64,000 nt of DNA from Longispora albida DSM 44784 (GTDB taxonomy: Bacteria; Actinomycetota; Actinomycetes; Mycobacteriales; Micromonosporaceae). Shown one piece after another: positions 1 to 8,421 of the stretch (position 1 is the stretch's first letter; every line of letters begins with the position of its first letter). A model generated the notes under the pieces. That model was not told the DNA's origin, did no database searches, and saw only the letters and a program-made list of their open reading frames with translations. Made by a program: the position numbers and the translations under genes. The DNA lies in the NCBI RefSeq assembly GCF_000379825.1, contig NZ_KB903839.1, positions 159,110 through 223,109 of the forward strand, read 5' to 3'.

Positions 1-1103
1 ACCCGAAGGTCATCTCGTACGTGCGCGGGCTGGAGTCCTCGGTCGTCCACTATGGCGACACGTCCCTCACCTTCCTGGCGAATCTGGCGGATGCCGACGC
101 CAAGGGCAAGGGGCTCAGCTACGTGAGCGCCGTCGTGATCGAGGAGAAGTCGGTCTACGACTACAACCAGGGCAACCCGACCGGTGACCCGAAGCTGGCA
201 GGCAAGGGCGCGAAGCCCCGGGTGCCCCTGGTCGCGATCTACCCGAAGGAGGGCACGCTCGTCTCCGACAGCCCGTTCGTGACGCTGTCGACCGCGAGCG
301 ACGAGCAGAAGGCCGGCGCCGCCGACTTCCTGGCCTTCGTGAAGGAGCCGGCCCAGCAGAAGCGGTTCACCGACGTCGGCTTCCGGGACGCGACCGGCAA
401 GCCCGGCCCGGTGATCACCGAGGCGAACGGGATGCTGCCCGGCGCGACGTTCACCGCGCTGAACACGCCGCCGGCCCCGGTGCTGACCAAGGCCATCGCC
501 GGCTGGGACCAGTTGCGGAAGCGGGCGCAGGTCCTGCTCGTGCTGGACGTGTCCGGCTCGATGGCCGACCTGGCCGTCGGCGGCAAGTCCCGCCTGGAAC
601 TGGCCAAGGAGTCGGCGCTGCGATCGCTCGACATGTTCGCCTCCGACGACCTGGTCGGGCTGTGGACCTTCAGCACGGAGGTCAACGGGGCTTCCACGCC
701 GTACACCGAGCGCGTCCCGATCGGGAAGGTCTCGGACGTGAAGGAGAAGCTGGTCCAGGCGATCAAGGGGCTGAGCCCCGCCGGTGGTACCGCGCTGTAC
801 GCGACGGCGCGCGCGGCCCAGCAGAAGCTCCTCACCGTGGCCGACCCGAGCCGGATCAACGCCGTGGTGCTGCTGACGGACGGCAAGAACGAGTACCCGA
901 AGGACAACGACCTGCCCCGGCTCCTCACCGACCTCGACGCCAGCGCGGAGAACTCGGTGCGGGTGTTCACCATCGCGTACGGCGAGCAGGCCGACTTCCC
1001 CGTCCTCCAGCGGATCTCGCAGGCCAGCCGGGCCGCGGCGTACGACGCCCGTGACGCCTCGACCATCGAGAAGATCCTCATCAACGTGCTCAGCAACTTC
1101 TGA
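1..1103 (+). CDS. Substrate-binding / von Willebrand factor A domain protein, 5'-truncated
   Basis: The reading frame is open from nt 3, so the gene begins before the window; the GTG at nt 21 is only an internal codon. The visible N-terminal half resembles the C-terminal lobe of an extracytoplasmic solute-binding protein. From about nt 520 it becomes a VWA domain with a complete MIDAS: DxSxS at nt 546-560 (DVSGS), a Gly-Gly-Thr segment (GGTALY, about nt 782-799) and a TDG motif (about nt 879). VWA domains bind a divalent metal and protein partners. The architecture is known in actinobacteria, where the protein is probably exported; the signal peptide would lie upstream and cannot be checked. 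It overlaps the next gene (TGATG). Position upstream of pspA suggests an envelope-stress role, which is inference. Confidence 0.8.
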   Translation, partial: PKVISYVRGLESSVVHYGDTSLTFLANLADADAKGKGLSYVSAVVIEEKSVYDYNQGNPTGDPKLAGKGAKPRVPLVAIYPKEGTLVSDSPFVTLSTASDEQKAGAADFLAFVKEPAQQKRFTDVGFRDATGKPGPVITEANGMLPGATFTALNTPPAPVLTKAIAGWDQLRKRAQVLLVLDVSGSMADLAVGGKSRLELAKESALRSLDMFASDDLVGLWTFSTEVNGASTPYTERVPIGKVSDVKEKLVQAIKGLSPAGGTALYATARAAQQKLLTVADPSRINAVVLLTDGKNEYPKDNDLPRLLTDLDASAENSVRVFTIAYGEQADFPVLQRISQASRAAAYDARDASTIEKILINVLSNF

Positions 1104-1894
1104 TGCGGCTCTCCGACCACCTCACGGAACCGTGGGGCATCCTCACGGCCGTCCTGGCTGGCGGGCTGGGCGGCGCTGTGACGGCAGCCCTGTCCCCGGC
1201 CGCAGTGCTCGCCCTGCCGGTCGGGTTCGGCATCGGCGTCACCGTGTACGGCGTCCGGGTCGGCCTCGGGGCGCTCATGGCCCCGAGGGAGCTGGAGGCC
1301 CCGGCCCCGCCCCGGTACGAGCCGCGTGCCCTGCCCCGCCCGCCGTACGGCAGCCCGGCGGCGGCCTGGCTGGCCCGGGCGGAGGCTGCGGCTGCCGCGT
1401 TGCGGAGCCAGGCCGAGGGTGAGCCCGATCCGGTGCTCCGGGCCCAGGTCCGGGACGTCGGCGGTAACGCGGAAGGAGTTCTGGCCGACCTTGTCCGGTT
1501 CGCCGGGCAGGTGACGCTGCTCGAAGAGGCCAGCGGGCGGATCGACTCCGACGCCCTGCGCTGGGAGGCAGCGGGCCTCAAGCACGACGCGGAGAACGGC
1601 CCGGCCGGGCTCCGCGCCGAGCGGGAGCGCACCCTGCGAGCCGTCACGGAGCAGCTGGCCGCCCAGGAGCGCATGGTGGCGGCGGCGGAGGCCCTGCTGG
1701 CGAAGATGCAGGCCACGGTGGCCGGGCTGGAGGGGCTCGTCGTACGGCTCGCCGAGCTGTCGACGCTCCAGGCTGCGTCAGACGCCGGTGGGGACACGGC
1801 CGCGAGAGTAGGCTTGCTCACTGAAGATCTTGAGGGTTTGCGGCTCGGGCTTGCCGACGCTGAGGAGTTGTCCCGTGGCGCACTGGGTAGCTGA
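1103..1894 (+). CDS. Hypothetical membrane protein with coiled-coil tail
   Basis: The ATG at 1103 shares its A with the TGA stop of the VWA gene, so translation is coupled. The 263-residue product has two hydrophobic segments close together near the N-terminus (about residues 12-55), then a proline-rich linker and a long Ala/Glu/Leu-rich region (about residues 90-263) that looks helical and coiled-coil. No enzymatic motif is visible and I do not recognise the family. Its place between a VWA protein and PspA suggests a membrane-anchored partner of the envelope-stress proteins; this rests on context only. Confidence 0.7.
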   Translation: MRLSDHLTEPWGILTAVLAGGLGGAVTAALSPAAVLALPVGFGIGVTVYGVRVGLGALMAPRELEAPAPPRYEPRALPRPPYGSPAAAWLARAEAAAAALRSQAEGEPDPVLRAQVRDVGGNAEGVLADLVRFAGQVTLLEEASGRIDSDALRWEAAGLKHDAENGPAGLRAERERTLRAVTEQLAAQERMVAAAEALLAKMQATVAGLEGLVVRLAELSTLQAASDAGGDTAARVGLLTEDLEGLRLGLADAEELSRGALGS

Positions 1895-2085
1895 CACGGC
1901 CCGCCGGGTGCCTGGCGGGGAGCCCTGATCCGGTACCGGGGCTTTCCCCTCAGGGGCCCATCCTCCCTGAGGACGAGCGGCCCGGCCGGCACGTCCTCCC
2001 AGAGGGGGCGTGACGACCTGGCGAGGGCCTGCCACCATAGAAGGACGACTGGGACGGCATTTCTGCCGCGGAAGGGACCACGAAG

Positions 2086-2937
2086 ATGGCTAGCCCGTTC
2101 GTCAAGGGTTGGAGATACCTGATGGCGCTGTTCGGCGCCAAGATCGACGAGTATGCCGATCCGAAGGTGCAGATCCAGCAAGCCATCGAGGAAGCGCAGC
2201 GCCAGCACCAGGCGCTCGTCCAGCAGGCCGCAGCTGTGATCGGTAACCAGCGCCAGCTCGAGATGAAGCTGAACCGGACCATGTCGGAGGTCGAGAAGCT
2301 CCAGGCCTCCGCCCGGCAGGCCATCGTGCTGGCCGACAAGTCGCGCGCCGCCGGCGACGAGGCGAAGGCCACCGAGTACGAGAATGCCGCGCAGGCCTTC
2401 GCGACGCAGCTCGTCGCGCAGGAGCAGTCGATGGAGGACCTCAAGGGCATGCACGACGCGGCGATCTCCGCCGCGGCGCAGGCCCGCAAGGCCGTCGAGA
2501 ACAACGCGATGATCCTCCAGCAGAAGCTCGCCGAGCGCACGAAGCTGCTCAGCCAGCTGGAGCAGGCGAAGATGCAGGAGACCATCGCCGCCTCGCTGGA
2601 GTCGATGAGCTCTCTGGCCGCCCCGGGCAACACGCCTTCGCTGGACGAGGTCCGCGAGAAGATCGAGCGGCGTTACGCCAACGCGCACGGCCGCGCGGAG
2701 CTGGCGACCAACTCGGTCGAGGGCCGGATGCTCGAGGTGCAGAAGTCCACGCTGGACATGGCGGGTCAGTCCCGGCTGGACCAGATCCGGGCTTCGATGG
2801 CCGGCGACAAGCTCGCTGCCGCCCCGGAGACCCCGGCGATCAGCGGCAGCGTGAGCCCGTCGCAGACCGCCGGCGTGACCCGCCTCGACGAGATCCGCGC
2901 CTCCATGGCGAAGGACAAGGACAGCTCGGCAGGGTAG
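2086..2937 (+). CDS. pspA: PspA/IM30 family phage shock protein
   Basis: The 283-residue protein has the PspA/IM30 (bacterial ESCRT-III) pattern: a short amphipathic N-terminus ([25 protein letters not shown]) followed by almost continuous helix with the family's [20 protein letters not shown] region at about residues 22-41. It lacks signal peptide and membrane segments, as expected for a peripheral inner-face protein that binds stressed membrane and forms scaffolds. It is longer than Escherichia coli PspA (222 aa) because of a C-terminal tail (about residues 220-283) containing a duplicated motif, [13 protein letters not shown] and [14 protein letters not shown] purine-rich GGAAGGGA precedes the ATG. 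A long hairpin repeat follows within 10 bp of the stop, separating it from pspM. Confidence 0.93.
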   Translation: MASPFVKGWRYLMALFGAKIDEYADPKVQIQQAIEEAQRQHQALVQQAAAVIGNQRQLEMKLNRTMSEVEKLQASARQAIVLADKSRAAGDEAKATEYENAAQAFATQLVAQEQSMEDLKGMHDAAISAAAQARKAVENNAMILQQKLAERTKLLSQLEQAKMQETIAASLESMSSLAAPGNTPSLDEVREKIERRYANAHGRAELATNSVEGRMLEVQKSTLDMAGQSRLDQIRASMAGDKLAAAPETPAISGSVSPSQTAGVTRLDEIRASMAKDKDSSAG

Positions 2938-2943
2938 TGCCGA

Positions 2944-3062
2944 CCCGCTGTGGACGACGATGCGCGCGTTGACGGCCCTCCCGCATACAACACCGGTATG
3001 CGGGAGGGCCGTCGCCTTCGCCTCGACGTCCACAGCGGGCCACCTCGCGTGAGACCAAGAGC
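2944..3062 (+). repeat. Hairpin repeat copy R1 (3' of pspA)
   Basis: Copy 1 of a dispersed hairpin family. The outer stem is 13 perfect base pairs (2944-2956 with 3027-3039, CCCGCTGTGGACG). The inner stem is 18 perfect base pairs (2971-2988 with 2996-3013), closed by the 7-nt loop AACACCG. After the hairpin comes the tail CCACCTCGCGTGAGACCAAG. The 14 bases GTGCCGACCCGCTG at its left edge are identical in copy R2, and the loop with four flanking bases on each side (ATAC-loop-GTAT) is identical in copy R3. Stem sequences differ between copies while pairing is kept. Confidence 0.85.
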
Positions 3063-3161
3063 GGGACAGTGCTCGTCTACTGTGGATGGTCTTGAGCCCT
3101 GGTCGCGGTGAGGGTGGCCGGCAGGATACGGTTTTCCCAAGCGACTGAGCGGAGGCACATC

Positions 3162-3923
3162 ATGGGCGGCGACCCGAGGGCCAAGCACTTCCGCAGGCTC
3201 CGCCGTCTCCGTCGTGCCGCCCGGCGCTGGAGCGTGATCGGCGCGACCCTGGCCGGGGCGACGGCCGTCCTCCTGCCGTACCACGGGATCGGGCTGCCCG
3301 ACGTGTTTTGGGCCGCCGGGGCCGGTGGCTCGGTCGCGCTGGCCTTCTGGCGCTGGTCGGACTTCCGGGTGCTGAACGCCCAGGAGCCCCCGCCAGCCCT
3401 GCCGGCCGCCGACCCGATCACCAAGGTCGTCGGCATGCTGACCCGGCACCCGGCAGGCAAGGCCGCCGTGGACCAGCTCCGCAGGCACCGGTCGAAGGCG
3501 CAGCTGCGGGGGACCGTGGCGGCCGAGGCCGCGGGGCAGATCGACCGGGCCTCCGCGACGATGGCCGGCCTCGCTGGCCGCCTCGCCGGGCCGGTCGAGT
3601 CGATCGTGAGTGAGGCCGCAGCCGCCGAGGCCCTGCTGTGGGATCTCGCCCAGCGGGCGGCCGGGGTGGAGAAGGCCCGGCAGTTCGCGCCGGCCGACAC
3701 GCACGCCTCGCTGGACGCGGCGCGCGACGAGCTGCTGGGCCAGCTCGGTAACGGGGTCGCTGCCTACGAGCGGCTGGTCGCCGCCGCCGCCGAGTACGTG
3801 GCCGAGGACGGGCGGACGCACCCGCACAGCACCACGGCCAGCTCCAGCCTGAACGACGCCGCCGACAAGCTCCGTGGGTACGCCCGGGGGCTGGCCGAGG
3901 CCCGCGACCTCGGCCGCGTCTGA
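3162..3923 (+). CDS. pspM: PspM-like phage shock membrane protein
   Basis: The start is ATG 3162, with GGAGG at 3150-3154; an in-frame GTG at 3108 has no such site. The 253-residue product opens with a very basic stretch, then two hydrophobic helices (about residues 23-42 and 48-64) separated by a short loop, and a cytoplasmic Ala-rich helical tail. This matches PspM, the membrane partner encoded after pspA in Mycobacterium tuberculosis (Rv2743c beside Rv2744c), also near recA. Function as a PspA-recruiting membrane protein is inferred from that arrangement. It ends 14 bp from the convergent spermidine-synthase-like gene. Sequence conservation in this family is low, so the name is tentative. 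Confidence 0.68.
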   Translation: MGGDPRAKHFRRLRRLRRAARRWSVIGATLAGATAVLLPYHGIGLPDVFWAAGAGGSVALAFWRWSDFRVLNAQEPPPALPAADPITKVVGMLTRHPAGKAAVDQLRRHRSKAQLRGTVAAEAAGQIDRASATMAGLAGRLAGPVESIVSEAAAAEALLWDLAQRAAGVEKARQFAPADTHASLDAARDELLGQLGNGVAAYERLVAAAAEYVAEDGRTHPHSTTASSSLNDAADKLRGYARGLAEARDLGRV

Positions 3924-3936
3924 CCACAGCGGACGA

Positions 3937-5469
3937 TCAGTAGTTCTTCCACTCGGCGCGGACCAGGTCGATGATCCGCGGGTGAGTGAGCGTGGAGGGT
4001 TCCATCGGCAGCCTGCGCCGGTCGGCAGGGAAGACGGAAGCCGCGCTCAGGGTCTCCGCGTCGAGGTAGCGGCGGGGTGGCGCGTCGGCGGCCAGCCGGA
4101 GCCCTGGGGCCTCGCCGGCCCCGGCCAGGACGAAGCCCCAGTCCCCGAAGGACGGTACCTCGGCGTGGTACTGGGTCGTGACCAGCCCGGCAGCCCGCAC
4201 GGTCGCGTCGATACACCAGAAGGACTTCGGCGCGAAGTACGGCGAGCCCGACTGGACGACCAGCCGGCCGCCGGGCGCGAGGACCTGCTTGATCAGGCCG
4301 TAGAACTCTGTCGAGTACAGCTTGGCCGTCGCCGTGGAGTCCGGGTCCGGCAGGTCGGCGATCACCACGTCGAAGCCCCGGGGCGCGTCGCGGAGCCAGG
4401 TGAAGGCGTCGGTGTTGACGACCGTCACGCGCGGGTCGTTGAAGGACTGGCCGTTGAGGTCCCGGATCAGCGGCTCGGCCTTGGCGAGCGCGATGACGGC
4501 CGGGTCCAGCTCGACCAGCGTCGCGGCCCGCACCCCCGGGTACTTGAGGACCTCCCGGAGCGCCAGCCCGTCGCCCCCGCCGAGCACCAGTACCCGGCCG
4601 TGCGGGCCGGACATCGCCGGATGCACGAGCGCCTCGTGGTACCGGTACTCGTCGACCGAGCTGAACTGGAGGTCACCGTTCAGGAAGAGCCGGACGTCGG
4701 CCGCGCCGGACAGGCTGACCGACTTCGTGATGACGATGTCCTGGTACTTGGTGCGCTGGGAGTGCACGATCGGATCGCGGTAGAGCTGCTGCTGGGCGGT
4801 GGTCTCGAAGTTGTCGCTGACGGTGTAGACGAAGCCGAGCAGCGCGAAGACAGCCGTGGCTGACGCGGTGAGCACCCAGCGGGACCGGCGGCCCAGCTCC
4901 GTGCGGAACAGGCCGAGCACGAGCGCCAGCCCGCACAGCGCGTTGAGCGCGCCGACGACCAGCGCGCCCTGGATCAGCCCGAACACCGGCAGCAGCAGAA
5001 ACGGGAACACGAGCCCGCCGAGCAGCGCGCCCACGTAGTCGGCGGCGAACAGGTCGGACACGGCCTCGCCGGCGTCCTGCTTGCGGATCTTCTGGAGCAG
5101 GACCATGAGCAGCGGGATCTCGGCCCCGATCAGCAGGCCGAGCACGAAGGCCACCGCGATCAGGGCCGGGACGTACAGGTCGAGCCAGGCGAAGGCCGCG
5201 TACAACGTGAGCACACTGAGCCCGCCGAGCAGGGCGAGCACGATCTCCACCGCCGCGAACGCCCCGGCGGCGTGCTTCTGGAGCGGCTTGACGGCGAACG
5301 CGCCGACGCCCATCGCGAAGACCATCACGCCCAGCACGATCGACGCCTGGCCGACCGTGTCGCCGATCAGGTACGAGCCGAGGGCCACGAGGGCCAGCTC
5401 GTAGACCAGGCCGCAGGCTGCGACGACGAACACGGTGGCCAGGACGGCCGTACGGGACAGTCTTCTCAC
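3937..5469 (-). CDS. Membrane-embedded polyamine aminopropyltransferase (spermidine-synthase-like)
   Basis: The start is GTG 5469, overlapping the stop of the upstream gene as GTGA; a longer open frame has no separate support. The 510-residue protein has an N-terminal module of about seven hydrophobic helices (residues 1-210) and a C-terminal Rossmann-type aminopropyltransferase domain. The domain carries the glycine-rich GGGDG nucleotide-binding motif, the acidic end of strand 2 (VELDPAV), and an ADLPDPD segment where SpeE has its catalytic aspartates. The reaction would be aminopropyl transfer from decarboxylated S-adenosylmethionine to an amine; the real acceptor is unknown. It is the last gene of a six-gene operon with DUF350 and DUF4178 genes and faces the psp genes. 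Membrane-fused SpeE proteins occur in many bacteria. Confidence 0.88.
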   Translation of the reverse strand: MRRLSRTAVLATVFVVAACGLVYELALVALGSYLIGDTVGQASIVLGVMVFAMGVGAFAVKPLQKHAAGAFAAVEIVLALLGGLSVLTLYAAFAWLDLYVPALIAVAFVLGLLIGAEIPLLMVLLQKIRKQDAGEAVSDLFAADYVGALLGGLVFPFLLLPVFGLIQGALVVGALNALCGLALVLGLFRTELGRRSRWVLTASATAVFALLGFVYTVSDNFETTAQQQLYRDPIVHSQRTKYQDIVITKSVSLSGAADVRLFLNGDLQFSSVDEYRYHEALVHPAMSGPHGRVLVLGGGDGLALREVLKYPGVRAATLVELDPAVIALAKAEPLIRDLNGQSFNDPRVTVVNTDAFTWLRDAPRGFDVVIADLPDPDSTATAKLYSTEFYGLIKQVLAPGGRLVVQSGSPYFAPKSFWCIDATVRAAGLVTTQYHAEVPSFGDWGFVLAGAGEAPGLRLAADAPPRRYLDAETLSAASVFPADRRRLPMEPSTLTHPRIIDLVRAEWKNY

Positions 5470-6365
5470 GCGGGCGCTTCCGGTTGTGCTGGCGGTTCGG
5501 GCTTCGGCTCTGCCGCTGCGGGTGGCGGCGTGGGCTCGGGTTTCTTCGGCGCGCCCTTCGCCGTAGGGGTCTTCGGCCCGCCGCCGCCCTTGGGCTGCTT
5601 CTTCTTCGTCGCTGCCTGCCGGGCTGCCTTCCGCTCGGCCTCTGCTGCCCTGATGGCGGCCTCGCGTACCTGGATGCCCTTCTCGCGCCACCCGCCGATC
5701 AGGAGCCCGCCAGCCATGCCGAGGAACCCGGCTGCGAACGCGAAGGCGACCACGTTGTCCCGCCACAGGTCGGAGCCCGCCGAGGTCATCTTGGGCAGCG
5801 GCGTCGACGGGGTGGACGACACCACAGGTACCGGCGTGGCGCCCTTCTCCGTCATCAGCAGCGGCAGCTTCAGCATCGCCGAGGCCATCGCCTCCGCCGG
5901 GGCGTCGATGAACGACTCCTTGGTGATCCCCGCAGCGGTCAGCTCGTTGTACGAGGGAACCTTGAGCCCAGGCGAGTTGCGGATGGTGACGCTGCCGTAG
6001 TCCTCGCTCTCGCTGGAGTCGGAGGTCCAGGTCACGCTGGCGTCCAGCTCGACCCACTTCGGGCACTTGACCTTGTCATTGTCGATCCTGGTCACCGAGC
6101 CGAGGTTCGAACCGGAGTCCGTCGAGGTCCGGGCGCCGCTGTTGCTGAACTGGAGCTTCCAGCCGTAGCAGATGCCCTGCGCGGCGCTGGCCCGCTCCAG
6201 TTCCTTGATGACCGCGTCGCGGCCCTGGCTCTCGAACTCCGCGCCCTGCTGGACGAGGGTCGTCCCGTCGGAGGCGCTGGTCGCGATGCCGTAGACGATG
6301 AACGGGACGACGCCGACGGCCGTGCCGAGGAGGGCGGCGAGAATCGCGCGCTGTGTTCCGGCCAT
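5466..6365 (-). CDS. Membrane protein with extracytoplasmic domain and Lys/Pro-rich tail
   Basis: This 299-residue protein is not one I recognise. It has an N-terminal membrane helix (about residues 7-28), an exported domain of about 165 residues rich in Ser/Thr with two cysteines (GICYGW and VKCPKW) that could form a disulfide, and a second membrane helix (about 198-220). A basic, Ala-rich cytoplasmic segment then becomes a Lys/Pro/Glu-rich tail. Both termini are predicted inside. It lies 1 bp from the DUF350 gene and overlaps the spermidine-synthase-like gene by 4 bp, so it is an integral part of the operon. A sensor or scaffold role is possible but unproven. Confidence 0.75.
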   Translation of the reverse strand: MAGTQRAILAALLGTAVGVVPFIVYGIATSASDGTTLVQQGAEFESQGRDAVIKELERASAAQGICYGWKLQFSNSGARTSTDSGSNLGSVTRIDNDKVKCPKWVELDASVTWTSDSSESEDYGSVTIRNSPGLKVPSYNELTAAGITKESFIDAPAEAMASAMLKLPLLMTEKGATPVPVVSSTPSTPLPKMTSAGSDLWRDNVVAFAFAAGFLGMAGGLLIGGWREKGIQVREAAIRAAEAERKAARQAATKKKQPKGGGGPKTPTAKGAPKKPEPTPPPAAAEPKPEPPAQPEAPA

Positions 6366-6366
6366 G

Positions 6367-6780
6367 TCAGGAGATCGCCGCGGCGATGATCGCGCCGATC
6401 GCGACGTGCACCGTGGCCGACACCCACACCGCGGGGTGTGGCTCGTCCTCGGCCAGGATCTCGCCGAGCTTGCCGGGGGTCGCCAGGTCGAGCAGCACGA
6501 AGGCGAGGGTCATCATGACCAGCCCGATCGCGCCGTACCCGAGGGTGCCGGTGATGCCCTTCGTGAAGTCGTCGGCGCTGACCAGGATCGCGGAGGTGAC
6601 GATCGTGCCGACCCCCAGCAGGCCGGACGACAGCAGGATGGCCGCGTTGCTGTTGCGCTCCACCCAGATCAGCTCCCGCAGCTTGCCGGGGGTCGCGATG
6701 TCGACCAGCACGTACCCGGCCGCCATCAGCGCCACCCCTGCTGCGCTGTACGCGAGCGTGACCAGAAGTTCGGTGACCAT
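6367..6780 (-). CDS. DUF350 family membrane protein
   Basis: The product is 137 residues with four hydrophobic helices arranged as two homologous pairs. The duplication is plain: VDIATPGKLRELI in the first half and LDLATPGKLGEIL in the second. This doubled two-helix unit is the DUF350 (YjfL) family, of unknown function. In other bacteria the family is found beside PspA homologues, DUF4178 proteins and ATP-grasp or spermidine-synthase enzymes. Here it sits between the DUF4247 lipoprotein-like gene (18 bp upstream) and an unknown membrane protein (1 bp downstream), in line with a membrane complex or channel. Confidence 0.88.
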   Translation of the reverse strand: MVTELLVTLAYSAAGVALMAAGYVLVDIATPGKLRELIWVERNSNAAILLSSGLLGVGTIVTSAILVSADDFTKGITGTLGYGAIGLVMMTLAFVLLDLATPGKLGEILAEDEPHPAVWVSATVHVAIGAIIAAAIS

Positions 6781-6798
6781 TGTCTGCCCTGTCCCTCT

Positions 6799-7230
6799 CT
6801 ATTTCCCGCTGCCGGGACCGCCACCGCGGCCCGCCTCGCCCTGACCAGAACTGAATCCCCAGTAACCGTGCACAGTGGAGTGGTATCTCCGGTACGCACG
6901 GTCGGCGTCCTCGACCCGGATCAGGGAACCCTTGCCGGAGGGGAAGACGGTGATCACATCATCGGAGTAGCGCAGGTAGTGCCCGCTGGCGTCCGTGACC
7001 CGGTCGGCGGGCCGCCAGGCACCGGCGATCGCCGCGGCCACCACGCTCGGGGCCAGCGGCGAGCGGTAGGCCTGCGCGCCGTCCAGGTCGTCGGAGGCCG
7101 CCCGCGAGTACTTGCTGGCCACGTACTTGCGTGGCGACGTGGACCCGCCGAAGACGGCGAGCACCCCGATCAGTCCCGCGATCGCGGCCGCCACGCCGGC
7201 CACTATGTACCACCTGCGGTGGATGCTCAT
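6799..7230 (-). CDS. DUF4247 domain protein
   Basis: This 143-residue protein has an N-terminal membrane anchor or uncleaved signal (residues 8-27) and an exported domain. The domain contains the pattern YVASKYSRA...YRSPLAPSVVAAAIAGAWRP and a C-terminal VHGYWGFSSGQG, both typical of DUF4247. The tail is Gly/Ser-rich. Function is unknown. Its ATG overlaps the upstream DUF2617 gene's stop (ATGA at 7227-7230), so the two are translationally coupled. There is no lipobox cysteine. Confidence 0.8.
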   Translation of the reverse strand: MSIHRRWYIVAGVAAAIAGLIGVLAVFGGSTSPRKYVASKYSRAASDDLDGAQAYRSPLAPSVVAAAIAGAWRPADRVTDASGHYLRYSDDVITVFPSGKGSLIRVEDADRAYRRYHSTVHGYWGFSSGQGEAGRGGGPGSGK

Positions 7231-7700
7231 TGCAACTCCACGGTCGTCGAGGTCACGGCTAACTCGCCGGACTGGGGGTAGGCGTGCCAGGTCCGCCAGC
7301 GCAGGAGGCCGCCGCTGGCCTCGGCGGCCAGTGCGGTGAGCGCGTCGGGCGAACCAGGGAAGATCCCGACCAGGGCACCCGGCCTGGTCTTGAGCCGTCC
7401 GAGCCGCGCCGGGTCGAGCGCCCGCACCTCGGAGGCGAAGGTGTAGCGGCCCTCGGCGAACCGGCCGGGCAGCGGCGCCGGGTCACCCGGCAGGCAGGCG
7501 ACGGTCTCGACCAGCGGCCCGCCGGGGCGATCCCATTCAAGGATGGCCTGGTGGGAGGCGCCGAGCAGCCGCAGCTCCAGCCGGTACCCGTGGCCGGAGA
7601 CGACCAGCGCGTCGAGGGGCTCGATGAGCTCGCCGCCCAGCCGGAAGGACAGCTCGGCGGCGCTGGTGTCCACATAGGGCACCGAGATCGTGGTGATCAT
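7227..7700 (-). CDS. DUF2617 family protein
   Basis: The 157-residue soluble protein begins MITTISVPYVDTSAAELSF and contains the HGYRLELRLLGASHQA segment seen in DUF2617 proteins. It has no signal peptide or membrane segment. The family is actinobacterial and of unknown function, usually beside DUF4178 and DUF4247 genes, as here. It overlaps both neighbours by 4 bp (ATGA), which argues for a fixed stoichiometric set. Confidence 0.82.
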   Translation of the reverse strand: MITTISVPYVDTSAAELSFRLGGELIEPLDALVVSGHGYRLELRLLGASHQAILEWDRPGGPLVETVACLPGDPAPLPGRFAEGRYTFASEVRALDPARLGRLKTRPGALVGIFPGSPDALTALAAEASGGLLRWRTWHAYPQSGELAVTSTTVELQ

Positions 7701-8335
7701 GCGGAGGAGGAGGGGAACACGCGCAGCTCGTGCCGCTGGACGCGCTCGCCGCGCCCGGCCTCCCAGCTCTCGGAGTCACCCCAGCGCTCGAAGGACAGCT
7801 GGGTGCCGTCGGCCGCCTCGTAGTCGTGGTACCTGACGGTGCCCTGCGGGTCGAGCCCGGTGTGCCCGGCAGCCGTGTACGTGGCCCGCCCCGACTCGTC
7901 GGACGTGTACCGCCGGCCATCGAGATCGATGGTCTTCGGGCCGGGGGAGACGGTGAGGCCGCGCAGCTCGGTCCACAGTACGAGCTGGAGGTCTGGATCT
8001 TCTTCCACCGACAGCCAGAGCTTGGGGCCGGTCGCGTCGTCGAGCAGGTGCTCCTGCCAGGACCACGCGCCTTCCTTGCAGTGGATCGACCCGCGCACGG
8101 CGTAGGCGTGCCCGCGGACCTCCACGGTGTCGCCCGGCTTGAGCTGCCGGGGGTCGCCGAGCATGGCGTCGGTCTCCGGCGAGGCGAACGGATCGGCTCC
8201 GGAGGCGCGCTTGAGCGTCGCCGCGTCGGAGGCCTGCTGCCGCTGGGCGGCCCGGCGCGCGGCGAGCAGCACGATCGCCACTACGGCCAGCAACGCGATC
8301 ACTACGAGCAGCAGCACGATGACCAGGGTGTCCAC
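7697..8335 (-). CDS. DUF4178 domain protein with N-terminal membrane helix
   Basis: The start is GTG 8335 (VDTLVIVLLLVVIALL), because a single membrane helix begins immediately after it; the longer open frame upstream is low-quality sequence. The 212-residue protein has the helix at residues 3-24, a short basic linker and a beta-rich DUF4178 domain (about 55-205) with the family pattern of Trp and Tyr residues (WSWQEHLL, LWTELRGL, YTSDESGRATY). It is the first gene of the - strand operon that runs to the spermidine-synthase-like gene. DUF4178 is of unknown biochemical function but recurs beside DUF350 and PspA-type proteins. Confidence 0.85.
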   Translation of the reverse strand: MDTLVIVLLLVVIALLAVVAIVLLAARRAAQRQQASDAATLKRASGADPFASPETDAMLGDPRQLKPGDTVEVRGHAYAVRGSIHCKEGAWSWQEHLLDDATGPKLWLSVEEDPDLQLVLWTELRGLTVSPGPKTIDLDGRRYTSDESGRATYTAAGHTGLDPQGTVRYHDYEAADGTQLSFERWGDSESWEAGRGERVQRHELRVFPSSSA

Positions 8336-8421
8336 CGCTTGTCCAGCCTTCTGCGTCAGTTGTTCCCAGTGGGTTGGCTCGTCAATATAACGGAGCCGGG
8401 CGACACTGCTGGGACGTGCCG

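Noticed and set aside
1090..3033. Long antisense frame across the pspA region
   Set aside because: No start signal, no recognisable domain, and it covers three supported + strand genes.
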